From Uranotaenia lowii (lineage: Eukaryota; Arthropoda; Insecta; Diptera; Culicidae): a stretch of 64,000 bases of DNA. The stretch spans positions 236,844,447 through 236,908,446 of the forward strand of contig NC_073693.1 in the NCBI RefSeq assembly GCF_029784155.1, read 5' to 3'. Of this stretch, positions 46,089 to 58,366 are shown piece after piece. The notes below the pieces were generated by a model. The model ran no database searches. It was not told the origin of the DNA and saw only the letters and a list, made by a program, of their open reading frames with translations. The translations under genes and the position numbers were made by a program. Position 1 is the stretch's first letter. Each line of letters opens with the position of its first letter.

Positions 46089-47122
46089 AACTTGAAAAAA
46101 AATTAATTTGAAGTAAACGATATCACCGATTTACACGCGTTTTCTCTTGACCAAATTTGATTTGATTTTGATTTTATGAAAGATGTACGCTTTAGTGTTA
46201 GTTAGAATCTTAGTTAGTTAGTTAGATCTCTTCAAAGAAACAAGAAATTTAACTGAGATCCTCTATGACTGTGTTCGTTTTCTACCTTACTATGTCAAGT
46301 GTTTGGTAACGTTTAACTAAAAAGTTTGTTTTCAAATTGTCCGTACACCGGAAAAGTGTTTCTAAATTCACCTCTCCAACCAAAGAGCTAAAATTCAAAT
46401 AATTGCACCGAAGCCGGCTCCGGGAAAAAACATCTTCAAAAATAAATCCTGCCCTGCCTTAAGAAGAACCGAAACCCCGGCCGGTAATCCATTTGTCAAG
46501 TGGCCCCAGTTGGAGTGTGCTCTTGGCCCGGGTAAGTTGGCACTCCGCGATTGCTAGCTGCTCGGTTGCCATCATCGAATTCAAGTGCAGTACAAATTGC
46601 AGGCGTTCATCCATTAAAATAATGACTTTGCAGTTTTAATTTTCCCTCTAGCTTTTGATAATAAGCAAAGTTCTCTCGCCGATTCCGACCGAACGCAGGT
46701 TGGCATTTGGTTCGGAACTGCGAGAAAACTACCTTCCCCCCTTGTTTACGTCTCTTCTCCCGTTCCGCTTAATCTCAAACCCCCAGCGAGTTTTCCCAGG
46801 TCAGACGCAGTAAATATGTAGAGAAAATCTTTTTCCACAGTCGAGGAAACTTTAGCACCTGGATGGATTGAGGGTTGGGAAAAAGCGAGCGACTAGTTTT
46901 CAACAAATAATGATCCCGATTTTCCACCTCCGCTGCTGAAATTGTTTGCAGTGATTTTTCGCTTGGCTCCTACTGACTAGAGTGTTTGCTTAGACTTCAC
47001 GGTTGCAATTCGTTGTGGTCCGACTGGGAAAAAAATTTCCATAAGTAGCAGAATTTCAAGGTTGAGCAGGTTTTTGCGTATTGTTCAACGGATTGCGCAA
47101 ACATACCGCTTAGATGAAAATA
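46089..47122. other. Unassigned DNA in arm 1
   Basis: Moderate GC, non-repetitive apart from its inverted copy at 57334-58370; no gene recognised. A GTTAGTTA run lies near 46205-46225. The DD37E right TIR should lie near the start of this stretch, but I could not define it. Confidence 0.45.
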
Positions 47123-48062
47123 GGAGAGAATGAGGATACTTGATCCCCGGGGATACTTGATTCTTTAGCTATATCTCCAAACTGGAATGTCGTACAAAGA
47201 TCAAATGTTCTAGAAAAATGTGCCAAATGAAACAAAAAAGCAATGGTTGAAGCTAAAATTTTTTTAGCAACATAAGTTTTTGGGTTATTGAACTTTGTTT
47301 GAAAAATTTCACAAATGTAACTTGAAGATCTTTTTTCATCACTTTAAAATGTTCCTAACATGGAAAAATTATAACAAAAATATTTATTCCAATACATCAA
47401 TCTTTCAAGTGTAAAATGAACTTCAAAATACAATATTTTCAAAGCGATAGAAAACTCCCAACTTTTTTCATAAAAAGTTTTCTAGAATGTTGATTTTGGG
47501 TACAGTTGATCTCTAATGTGTGGGTACAAATGATCCCGGTATATTCTTTCTTCTCAATGGATCGTGGTCATTGCTGATTACGAGATTTCTAATATTTATC
47601 CAATAGCTAATATTCATCCATCAATTATCTGAAGAAAAGAGCTAAAATAATTGATTTTCTCTTGTTTATAAAAAAATGCGCCCGTAAGTATGCAATGTCA
47701 TAAGGGTTAAGAATAAGCTATAGAATTTTTTTTTTCTGACAATTATAGATGGTGAAATGAGAACAAACGTGACCAAAATAGTCACTTAACATTCTATCTT
47801 GAGGTTTTGTTTGATTTTTTCCATGGATTAGGGCTTCCTGAATAAAGGATCAAGTCTCCCCTAACTTCAAAAATATCGCAATTTTTTTACTCCCACGAAA
47901 ATGCTTCTAGTTCATCTACGGGTTCAAGTATCGTTTTCATTTTAGGATCATAGAAACATTAAATTACACGCTGTCAGAATGTAAAAGAGTGCGAGTTGCT
48001 AAATTTTTCCAAAAAGATATGGTGAAAATAAGAAAAAGGGATCAAGTATCCCCACTCTCCCC
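47123..48062. mobile_element. 940-bp TIR element with GATACTTGATCC phrase, arm 1
   Basis: TA at 47121-47122 and 48063-48064; ends GGAGAGAATGAGGATACTTG and the complement GGGGAGAGTGGGGATACTTG. The phrase recurs as GGGGATACTTGATTC near 47150, GGGTACAGTTGATC near 47500, GGGTACAAATGATCC near 47521 and GGATCAAGTCTCCCC near 47848. No coding frame. The inverted copy is 56394-57332; partial relatives are 63490-63868 and 37955-38122. Confidence 0.75.
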
Positions 48063-48064
48063 TA

Positions 48065-49202
48065 AACTTTATTTTTTGAAACATTTACACTTCTACGATG
48101 AACAACTTATGACTTACCAGTAATTTACATAGAAGTAAACAATAAAAAGTTAAGTTGCATGAAATTCACAATCTGGAATTTGAACAAAAAAAACTTACAA
48201 TCTAATTGTGAAGAGATGGTTAATTTCTCTTCCTCAAACAAGTGACACTTGTTGTACGGAATAATCCTCGTTGAGATGAAGCACGTTGCCAAATTTAAAA
48301 AGCTGTCATTACGAGGCTTTCCGGATTTGAACTCTTGCTCTTGGGCGGTGCCTTTTCAGATAACATGGCGTTAATTCTGAAAGGGAACATAAAAACTTGG
48401 TCCCGAAAAAAAAAAATCTTTTATCCCTCCTCAACTACTAGCAACATTGGATCTTTTTCCCACACTGCCCAGCCATTGCGGTCGAAAAGAAGATGCTCGT
48501 AAAAGTTATGTAAATTTTTTACTTCCGGTCGCGAGCGCGCCCAGCTGCCAACTGCAATGATAAACCACAGTACATCACCCTTATTTGGGCAACATGTTAC
48601 TCAGGCCGATTTGTTTTTTTTTTTTTTTCGGTACATATTTTGGTCCCGTTTGCACCAGAACAATTTCATCATCTCTGGCACAGCTAGCAGCAGCAGCTCA
48701 GATCGTAAACTGAAGGGGACAATTTTCGGGCGGATTTTTTGAAAGTGGTCCAACCTTAGAAAATGTCAGTTCGGACTTGTCAAATTTTATTTAAGGACTT
48801 TTCACTTGTAGATTCTGGAATTTGTAAAGTAAACATTCAAAATTCAAGAATACTCAAACTTTCATGAAATAAAAAAAAGTTAAATGAATTTAAAAATAAA
48901 TATTAAAAATATCTATTATATAGAATATTAAAGTTTAATTCAAATTTCGTTAAAATATCAATATATGGATATTATAATTATTCAAAGTTTTGGTTGTTCT
49001 TTTCAATATTCATGTTTTGCAGCAAATTACATGTTTTTATACTAATCATTTTTTTGTTATGTTAATCAATCTGAGCAGTTAAAAAAACTTCAGTTTGTTT
49101 TTGTTTATTTTCAGTCGGCTATTTGTGTTTGTTTCTATTTCTGAAATTTCATGATTTATTTCATAACATACTCTATAAGCATTCCAATTTTTTTTTTGCT
49201 TG
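48065..49202. other. Unassigned DNA in arm 1
   Basis: 48240-48740 has higher GC and reads as possibly unique DNA (inverted copy 55720-56230); the rest is AT-rich. No gene is supported. Confidence 0.4.
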
Positions 49203-49567
49203 TTTCATGGCCGGGCAATTCCAGGCCAAAATTTTTTGACACCTGGTAAAAACCAGGCATTTGATTTAAAACACGCCAACCCAAAATCCGGAATATCCAT
49301 GGGAAACTTGAACAAAATTCAAGCATTATAAGAAAAAATCTCGCAAAAATTGGATGGAAATCACTTCAAATTTCAATATTTTATCGAAATATATCAGTAC
49401 GTTCAAATCATTATCAAAGCGACGATAGTTTTTTTTAAATTCATTTCATAAAATAAATTTTTAAAGGAAACAATTGATTTTTGAAGCAAAAAATCGAGTT
49501 TTTAAGTAAAAAATCTCAATTTGAGATACTGTAAATAAATACGGGCAGTTTTTCATAAAAACCTGGA
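49203..49567 (-). repeat. CCGGGCAATTCCAGG-type repeat, cut by the gap (arm 1)
   Basis: TTTCATGGCCGGGCAATTCC and CACCTGGTAAAAACCAGGCA begin a repeat whose complete inverse is at 54871-55262. Here it is cut at 49567 by the N gap, about 22 bp before the end seen in arm 2. Confidence 0.6.
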
Positions 49568-50067
49568 NNNNNNNNNNNNNNNNNNNNNNNNNNNNNNNNN
49601 NNNNNNNNNNNNNNNNNNNNNNNNNNNNNNNNNNNNNNNNNNNNNNNNNNNNNNNNNNNNNNNNNNNNNNNNNNNNNNNNNNNNNNNNNNNNNNNNNNNN
49701 NNNNNNNNNNNNNNNNNNNNNNNNNNNNNNNNNNNNNNNNNNNNNNNNNNNNNNNNNNNNNNNNNNNNNNNNNNNNNNNNNNNNNNNNNNNNNNNNNNNN
49801 NNNNNNNNNNNNNNNNNNNNNNNNNNNNNNNNNNNNNNNNNNNNNNNNNNNNNNNNNNNNNNNNNNNNNNNNNNNNNNNNNNNNNNNNNNNNNNNNNNNN
49901 NNNNNNNNNNNNNNNNNNNNNNNNNNNNNNNNNNNNNNNNNNNNNNNNNNNNNNNNNNNNNNNNNNNNNNNNNNNNNNNNNNNNNNNNNNNNNNNNNNNN
50001 NNNNNNNNNNNNNNNNNNNNNNNNNNNNNNNNNNNNNNNNNNNNNNNNNNNNNNNNNNNNNNNNNNN
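49568..50067. other. Assembly gap, 500 N
   Basis: Exactly 500 N. The gap coincides with the inner end of inverted arm 1. Confidence 0.98.
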
Positions 50068-50162
50068 TTTGTACGATCTTTTTACTATGTAGTTGGAATT
50101 GCGATTGGAGACAGCATTGTGAACGACTTAAGTTATCATTTCAGATACGATCTCATGTTTGC

Positions 50163-50618
50163 TAGGTTGCACGGATATTTGATAGAAAATTAAGGAAAAG
50201 TCCGACCCGACCCGGTTGCTCAGATTTCTTTGAAAAAAACCCGGATTTCGCCCAGATTTATTCACTTTATTTGGATAACTAAACAAAAAAACAAATTGTG
50301 TTGTAAATATTTTTGAATTTATGCCTCCAAAATGAAATATTTTGAACAAATTTAGCAAAAATCATCATGAAAGGTTTGAAAGCCTAAAATACGATTTAAA
50401 ATCTGTCGACGAGTTTTGATGTCAAATATTTTTTTATTTTTTTTTTTTCTTTATTTGTGTTGCGTGATTTCTGGGATTTGACAAAATGTGCCCGGATATT
50501 TCCCGGATTTTTGGTCGTCAATTTTGAATTCAAATGCCCGGATTTTGCAAGGTTTTCATTTAAAATTGCCCGAATTTGTCCGGCCCGGCTACGTGCTGAA
50601 AAAAATCTGGCAACCTTA
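50163..50618. repeat. CCGGAT-phrase TIR-like element, best copy
   Basis: Starts AGGTTGCACGGATATTTG and ends CTGAAAAAAATCTGGCAACC TT, whose complement AAGGTTGCCAGATTTTTTTC pairs with the start. The interior repeats CCCGGATTTCGCCCAGATTT, CCCGGATATTTCCCGGATTT and GCCCGGATTTTGC. Related pieces lie at 1080-1241, 3890-4010, 5960-6135 and 33290-33630. No coding frame. Confidence 0.65.
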
Positions 50619-50960
50619 TTAAATTTATAAGTAGATAGTATTGCTTTTTCGAACTATGAGATAAAATATTAAATTGCATGTTTTGACAGCATCTTGAATT
50701 TTATTAAAGTTAAAAGGGTTTTAAGGAGAATTTCCTCAAGTACTGATGAAATTGACATTTGAGTAGTAAAGTTTTAACAAACTGCCATTTTTTTAATAAA
50801 CATTTAGTGAAACGGTTGAACAAATATTATCGATTAGATCATCAGGATCCGATAGACTGCTAAATCAGAATTTGGAATTTTTATCCGTAAACCACAATGT
50901 TTCCAGTTTAAATTTGAAGCTGACAGCACTATCTTTCTGTACAAGGAAATTGGATACATA
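50619..50960. other. Unassigned AT-rich DNA
   Basis: No gene or repeat end recognised. Confidence 0.4.
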
Positions 50961-51817
50961 CCCCGTTCGTTTTTGGCAACATTTGATTTTGGAACATCCG
51001 ATTATGGCACATGTGCCAAAATCGAACGGTTTTAGGAATAACATTACAATTTAGTTTTCGTTATAACAGGACCAATTTAAATCAGACAAATACCACTAAT
51101 ACGTTTTTGTGTTCTGAAATGGTGATAAAATGCAACAATAAAAACAAAAGTCTTTGAAAAAAATTATTAAGTACTAAAAAATGACAAAAAGATGAAAAAT
51201 TCAAAAAGTTAAAAAAAACCAATTCAAACAAAAGACTGAAAATGACTAAAAACAACTAAAAAATGATGAAGAACGAAAAAAACAGCAAATATGACAAATG
51301 AAAACAATCATTTTAAACAATACAAGATAAGTGCAAAATACATCAAAAACATGAGGGAAAAAATAAAAAATTACTAGAAAGAAATAACTAGAAATTCAAA
51401 CAAGATTTTTGCCAATTTTGTTATAATATATTGAACTTTAATTATTGTGCGTACAGATTCTGTGAACAAAAATTTCAATGGTTTTTCTTTCTTATTCATC
51501 TGGAAATCGGAAATTCAACAAATTGAAGCTTTTGGCAAAGTTGTAGATGATAAGATATTGGAATAAGAGACAGGTTCTGATTGCCCATACAAAGGCAGGT
51601 TAAATGCCTATATCAAGAAAAATAGATTATTCTTATAAATTTTTTACATTCTATCCATTTAAACAAAAATTGACTGAAAATAACATTTTTGATAATAATA
51701 TTAGTTGTTTTGTAAAAATAACTGATAAAAAAGTGGAGAAAAAAAACCGTTCGATTTTGGCAACATTCGATTTTGGCAACACAAAATATACGAGCGTGTT
51801 GCCAAAATCGAACGGGG
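50961..51817. mobile_element. 857-bp TIR element with GTTCGATTTTGGCAAC phrase
   Basis: Starts CCCCGTTCGTTTTTGGCAAC and ends GTTGCCAAAATCGAACGGGG, mutual reverse complements apart from one base; TA precedes the left end and TTA follows the right. The phrase is repeated at both ends (near 50965, 50983, 51015, 51749, 51766, 51799). The interior 51388-51655 is homologous to 41690-41945. No coding frame. Confidence 0.72.
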
Positions 51818-51884
51818 TTATTTTCGGGATTAAATTGAGCTTATTTCCACCGTTTTGAAGTAGTTTTTTGAAATAATTGTGAAG

Positions 51885-52130
51885 ATGAGATGAAACATGT
51901 GCAGAAAATAAATCAAATTTAATCAAAAAAAACTTAGTTGGCAATACACTTATGTTTACAATAAAATAAATTTTTTTGCCAACGTTTGTTATTATGGAAA
52001 CACAAGGCAAAAAAAACTCAGTAATTTATCTATTCTTGTGAGCGATAAACGTGTCTGAGTGAATCTCCAAATTGAGATTCGTAAGAATAAAAAAAACACG
52101 ACAATGGCGTGGTTGAAAGAATAAGGAAAA
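51885..52130 (+). repeat. Flank repeat of satellite block B, left copy
   Basis: GTGCAGAAAATAAATCAAAT, GCCAACGTTTGTTATTATGG, GTGTCTGAGTGAATCTCC and GAGATTCGTAAGAATAAAAA in order, directly repeated at 54595-54850 and at 13880-14150. Confidence 0.72.
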
Positions 52131-54480
52131 AAAAGCGCAGATTGTCAAGGCTGCTGCTACCAAAAAAAAAGGTTCTTATTCGCCTTCCAGTGAACAGACA
52201 GATTGGTGCAGGAAGGGCAGATTTTTAAGGCTGCTGCAACGAAAAAAAAAAATGTTTATAATTCGTCCTCCGGTGGAAAGACGGATTGGCATAGAGAGCG
52301 CAGGTTTTAAAGGTTGGTTGATGCGGCCCATTGAAAAAGAAGGATTGGTTTAGGAAGAGCCGACTTTAAAGCTGCTGCTGCTGATTGTTTGTTTTGGTTT
52401 GGCCTTCCGGTTGAAAAGACGAATTGGCTTAGGAAGCGCTGATTTTAAAAGCTGCTGCTGCTGATTGTTTGTTTTGATTTGGCCTTCCGGTGAATAAAGA
52501 CGGACTGGTAAGGAAGTGCAGATTTTTAAAGCTGCTGCTGGTGATTGTTTGTTTCAATTTGACTTTTAGGTGGAAAAAGAAGGACTGGCTTAGGAAGTGC
52601 AGATTTTTAAGACTGCTGCTGCTGGTTGTTTGTTGTGATTTGGCCTTCCGGTGAAAAAAACGGACTGGCTTAGGAAATGCAGATTTTTAAGGCTGCTGCT
52701 GCTTACTGTTTGTTGTGATTTGACCTTCCAGTAAAAAAAAGATGGATTGGCTTAAAAAGCGCAGATTTTAAGGCTGCTGCTGCTGATTGTTTGTTTAAAT
52801 TTGGAAAAGACAGACTGGCTTTGGAAGCGCAGATTTCTAAGGCTGCTTCTACTGATTATTTGTTTTGATTAGGCCCTTTGTTAGCAAGAAACGGATTGGC
52901 TTTAGAAGCGTAGATTTTTAAAGGCTGCTTCTGCTTCTGATTGTTTATTTTGATTTCGCCTTCCAGTGGAAAACTACGGATTGGCTTAGGAAGCACAAAC
53001 TTTTAAGGCTGCTGCTGCTGATTGTTTGCTTTGATTTGGCCTTCCGGTGGATAAAGACAGACAGGCTTAGGAAGCGCAGATTTTTAAAACTGCTGTTGCT
53101 TATTGTTTGTTTTGATTTGGCCTTCCGGTGGAAAACTACGGATAGGTTTAGGAAGCGCTGATTTCTTAAGCTACTGCTGCTGATTGTATGTTTCGATTTG
53201 GCCTACCGGTAGATGCAGACAGAAGTGAATAAGGAAGCGCAGATTTTCAATTCGCTTCTAATGATTGTTTGCCTTCCGGTGGAAAATTACGGATTGGCTT
53301 AGGGAGCGCAGACTTTCAAGGCTGCTGCTGCTGATAAATTGTTTTGAATCAGCCTTCCGGTGGAAAAAGATTGATTGGCTTAAGAAGCACAGATTTTTAA
53401 AACTACTGCTGCTGATTGTTTGTTTTGATTTAACCTTACTGTAAAAACAGACGGAATTGGTTTAAGAAGCGCAGATTTTCAGGCTTCAGCTGCTGATTGT
53501 TTGTTTTGGTTTGGTCTTCCAGTAGAAAAAGACGGAATCGGCTTAGGAAGCGCAAACTTTAAAGGCTGCTGCTTATTGTTTGTTCTTATTAGGCCTACCG
53601 ATGAAAAAAGAAGGCTGCTGTTGATTTTTTGTTGTGTATTGGCCTTCCGATGAAAAATAATACATTGGCCCTGGCAGCGCTGATTTTATAAGCTTATGCT
53701 GCTGATTGTTTGTTTTGATTTAGCCTTCCAGTGGATAAAGACAGGCTTAAGAAGTGCAGATTTTTAAAACTGCTGCTGTTGATTGTTTGTTTTGATTCGG
53801 CTTTCCGTTGGAAAAGAACGGACTGGCATAGGAAGCGCAGAGCTTTAAAATTGCTGCTGCTGATTGTTTGATTCGATTTGGTCTTCCGGTAGATACCGAT
53901 GGGATAGGCTTAGGAAGCGCAGATTTTCAGGTCGCTGCTGCTGATTGTTTGTTTTAATTTGGCCTTCCGGTAGAAAAAGACGGAATCGGCTTAGGAAGCG
54001 CAAACATTAAAGGTCGCTGCTGCTGATTGTATGTTTTGATTTGGCCTTCTGGGGGAAAAAGACGGATTGGCTTAGGAAGCGTAGATTTGAATGAACAGTT
54101 TTTAAGGCAGCTACTACTTATTGTTTATTTTTGAATCGGCCTACCGGTGGAAACGAACAATTTTTTAAGGCTAATTTTTCTGCTTATTGTTTATTTTTTA
54201 AACCGCCTTCCAGTTGAAAAGACGGATTTGCTTAGAAAGCGCAAATTTTAAGACTGCTTTTTCTAACTGATTATTTTAAAAACGGCTTTCCGGTGGAAAG
54301 AATAGATTACAAGGGCAGCTGTTATGTTTGTTTGTTTTGATTTGGCCTCCCGGTGATTGTTTGTTTTGATCCAGCATTCCTGTGGAAAAAGATTGTTAGG
54401 CTTAGGAAGCGCAGATTTGAAAGCTGCTGCTGCTGATTGTTTGCTTCGATTTGGCCGTAAAAAAGCGTTGATTTTTGGCC
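52131..54480 (+). repeat. Satellite block B: ~80-bp tandem array, about 29 units
   Basis: Each unit has GATTGTTTGTTTTGATTTGG, CCTTCCGGTGGAAAAAGACG, GATTGGCTTAGGAAGCGCAG and ATTTTTAAGGCTGCTGCTGC. Units vary in length and are diverged, more at the right end. No frame is conserved across units. The same units make up block A (7060-7566 and 12059-12500). Confidence 0.9.
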
Positions 54481-54594
54481 AGCTTCTGCAGTTTGTTTGT
54501 AATGTAGAATTGGAGGATTGAGAGAAAGGATATTTGAAAAATAAAGCTTTGTTTAAGAGAAAAATATAAGTCTGTAAATAAAATATTCAATCCA

Positions 54595-54850
54595 GAAAAG
54601 AGGTGAGTAAGGAATAAAAAGATGGGACGAAGAATACGCAGAAAATAGATTAAAAATAATTTAAATAAAAAAATAGTTGTATTCGGCAACACTATACAAT
54701 AAAATCAATTTCTATGGCAACGTTTGTTATTTTGGCAACAAAGGCAAAACAAACCAAACAAAGTCAGTCATTGCTCTATGTTTGTGATTGACAGATGTGT
54801 CTGAATTAATCTCTGCATTGAAATTCGTTTGAATCGTAAGATGACTACAA
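54595..54850 (+). repeat. Flank repeat of satellite block B, right copy
   Basis: TACGCAGAAAATAGATTAAA, CTATGGCAACGTTTGTTATT, AAGTCAGTCATTGC, GATGTGTCTGAATTAATCTC and TGAATCGTAAGATGACTAC are in the same order and orientation as the left copy. Confidence 0.72.
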
Positions 54851-54870
54851 TAATATTAAAAAAAAAAAGA

Positions 54871-55262
54871 CAAGCCATGTCCAGCCCGAATGCCAGGTTT
54901 TTATGAAAAACTGCCCGTATTTATTTACAGTATCTCAAATTGAGATTTTTTACTTAAAAACTCGATTTTTTGCTTCAAAAATCAATTGTTTCCTTTAAAA
55001 ATTTATTTTATGAAATGAATTTAAAAAAAACTATCGTCGCTTTGATAATGATTTGAACGTACTGATATATTTCGATAAAATTTTGAAATTTGAAGTGATT
55101 TCCATCCAATTTTTGCGAGATTTTTTCTTATAATGCTTGAATTTTGTTCAAGTTTCCCATGGATATTCCGGATTTTGGGTTGGCGTGTTTTAAATCAAAT
55201 GCCTGGTTTTTACCAGGTGTCAAAAAATTTTGGCCTGGAATTGCCCGGCCATGAAACAAGCA
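54871..55262 (+). repeat. CCGGGCAATTCCAGG-type repeat, complete copy (arm 2)
   Basis: CAAGCCATGTCCAGCCCGAA at the left pairs imperfectly with the complement of the right end, TGCCCGGCCATGAAACAAGC. From 54893 on it is the inverse of 49566 downwards. The outermost 22 bp have no partner in arm 1 because of the gap. Confidence 0.6.
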
Positions 55263-56393
55263 AAAAAAAATTGGAATGCTTATAGAGTATGTTATGAAAT
55301 AAATCATGAAATTTCAGAAATAGAAACAAACACAAATAGCCGACTGAAAATAAACAAAAACAAACTGAAGTTTTTTTAACTGCTCAGATTGATTAACATA
55401 ACAAAAAAATGATTAGTATAAAAACATGTAATTTGCTGCAAAACATGAATATTGAAAAGAACAACCAAAACTTTGAATAATTATAATATCCATATATTGA
55501 TATTTTAACGAAATTTGAATTAAACTTTAATATTCTATATAATAGATATTTTTAATATTTATTTTTAAATTCATTTAACTTTTTTTTATTTCATGAAAGT
55601 TTAAGTATTCTTGAATTTTGAATGTTTACTTTACAAATTCCAGAATCTACAAGTGAAAAGTCCTTAAATAAAATTTGACAAGTCCGAACTGACATTTTCT
55701 AAGGTTGGACCACTTTCAAAAAATCCGCCCGAAAATTGTCCCCTTCAGTTTACGATCTGAGCTGCTGCTGCTAGCTGTGCCAGAGATGATGAAATTGTTC
55801 TGGTGCAAACGGGACCAAAATATGTACCGAAAAAAAAAAAAACAAATCGGCCTGAGTAACATGTTGCCCAAATAAGGGTGATGTACTGTGGTTTATCATT
55901 GCAGTTGGCAGCTGGGCGCGCTCGCGACCGGAAGTAAAAAATTTACATAACTTTTACGAGCATCTTCTTTTCGACCGCAATGGCTGGGCAGTGTGGGAAA
56001 AAGATCCAATGTTGCTAGTAGTTGAGGAGGGATAAAAGATTTTTTTTTTCGGGACCAAGTTTTTATGTTCCCTTTCAGAATTAACGCCATGTTATCTGGA
56101 AAAGGCACCGCCCAAGAGCAAGAGTTCAAATCCGGAAAGCCTCGTAATGACAGCTTTTTAAATTTGGCAACGTGCTTCATCTCAACGAGGATTATTCCGT
56201 ACAACAAGTGTCACTTGTTTGAGGAAGAGAAATTAACCATCTCTTCACAATTAGATTGTAAGTTTTTTTTGTTCAAATTCCAGATTGTGAATTTCATGCA
56301 ACTTAACTTTTTATTGTTTACTTCTATGTAAATTACTGGTAAGTCATAAGTTGTTCATCGTAGAAGTGTAAATGTTTCAAAAAATAAAGTTTA

Positions 56394-57332
56394 GGGGAGA
56401 GTGGGGATACTTGATCCCTTTTTCTTATTTTCACCATATCTTTTTGGAAAAATTTAGCAACTCGCACTCTTTTACATTCTGACAGCGTGTAATTTAATGT
56501 TTCTATGATCCTAAAATTAAAACGATACTTGAACCCGTAGATGAACTAGAAGCATTTTCGTGGGAGTAAAAAAATTGCGATATTTTTGAAGTTAGGGGAG
56601 ACTTGATCCTTTATTCAGGAAGCCCTAATCCATGGAAAAAATCAAACAAAACCTCAAGATAGAATGTTAAGTGACTATTTTGGTCACGTTTGTTCTCATT
56701 TCACCATCTATAATTGTCAGAAAAAAAAATTCTATAGCTTATTCTTAACCCTTATGACATTGCATACTTACGGGCGCAATTTTTTATAAACAAGAGAAAA
56801 TCAATTATTTTAGCTCTTTTCTTCAGATAATTGATGGATGAATATTAGCTATTGGATAAATATTAGAAATCTCGTAATCAGCAATGACCACGATCCATTG
56901 AGAAGAAGAATATACCGGGATCATTTGTACCCACACATTAGAGATCAACTGTACCCAAAATCAACATTCTAGAAAACTTTTTATGAAAAAAGTTGGGAGT
57001 TTTCTATCGCTTTGAAAATATTGTATTTTGAAGTTCATTTTACACTTGAAAGATTGATGTATTGGAATAAATATTTTTGTTATAATTTTTCCATGTTAGG
57101 AACATTTTAAAGTGATGAAAAAAGATCTTCAAGTTACATTTTGTGAAATTTTTCAAACAAAGTTCAATAACCCAAAAACTTATGTTGCTAAAAAAATTTT
57201 AGCTTCAACCATTGCTTTTTTGTTTCATTTGGCACATTTTTCTAGAACATTTGATCTTTGTACGACATTCCAGTTTGGAGATATAGCTAAAGAATCAAGT
57301 ATCCCCGGGGATCAAGTATCCTCATTCTCTCC
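56394..57332. mobile_element. TIR element with GATACTTGATCC phrase, arm 2
   Basis: Inverse of 47123-48062, with TA at 56392-56393 and 57333-57334. The ends and the internal iterated phrase are conserved. No coding frame. Confidence 0.75.
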
Positions 57333-57334
57333 TA

Positions 57335-58366
57335 TTTTCATCTAAGCGGTATGTTTGCGCAATCCGTTGAACAATACGCAAAAACCTGCTCAACCTTGAA
57401 ATTCTGCTACTTATGGAAATTTTTTTCCCAGTCGGACCACAACGAATTGCAACCGTGAAGTCTAAGCAAACACTCTAGTCAGTAGGAGCCAAGCGAAAAA
57501 TCACTGCAAACAATTTCAGCAGCGGAGGTGGAAAATCGGGATCATTATTTGTTGAAAACTAGTCGCTCGCTTTTTCCCAACCCTCAATCCATCCAGGTGC
57601 TAAAGTTTCCTCGACTGTGGAAAAAGATTTTCTCTACATATTTACTGCGTCTGACCTGGGAAAACTCGCTGGGGGTTTGAGATTAAGCGGAACGGGAGAA
57701 GAGACGTAAACAAGGGGGAAGGTAGTTTTCTCGCAGTTCCGAACCAAATGCCAACCTGCGTTCGGTCGGAATCGGCGAGAGAACTTTGCTTATTATCAAA
57801 AGCTAGAGGGAAAATTAAAACTGCAAAGTCATTATTTTAATGGATGAACGCCTGCAATTTGTACTGCACTTGAATTCGATGATGGCAACCGAGCAGCTAG
57901 CAATCGCGGAGTGCCAACTTACCCGGGCCAAGAGCACACTCCAACTGGGGCCACTTGACAAATGGATTACCGGCCGGGGTTTCGGTTCTTCTTAAGGCAG
58001 GGCAGGATTTATTTTTGAAGATGTTTTTTCCCGGAGCCGGCTTCGGTGCAATTATTTGAATTTTAGCTCTTTGGTTGGAGAGGTGAATTTAGAAACACTT
58101 TTCCGGTGTACGGACAATTTGAAAACAAACTTTTTAGTTAAACGTTACCAAACACTTGACATAGTAAGGTAGAAAACGAACACAGTCATAGAGGATCTCA
58201 GTTAAATTTCGTGTTTCTTTGAAGAGATCTAACTAACTAACTAAGATTCTAACTAACACTAAAGCGTACATCTTTCATAAAATCAAAAATCAAATCAAAT
58301 TTGGTCAAGAGAAAACGCGTGTAAATCGGTGATATCGTTTACTTCAAATTAATTTTTTTTCAAGTT
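57335..58366. other. Unassigned DNA in arm 2
   Basis: Inverse of 46089-47122. No gene recognised. Confidence 0.45.

Noticed and set aside
52131..54480. Triplet-rich GCTGCTGCT runs as a coding polyglutamine/polyalanine exon
   Set aside because: Units change length out of frame and contain stops in all frames; it is a satellite.
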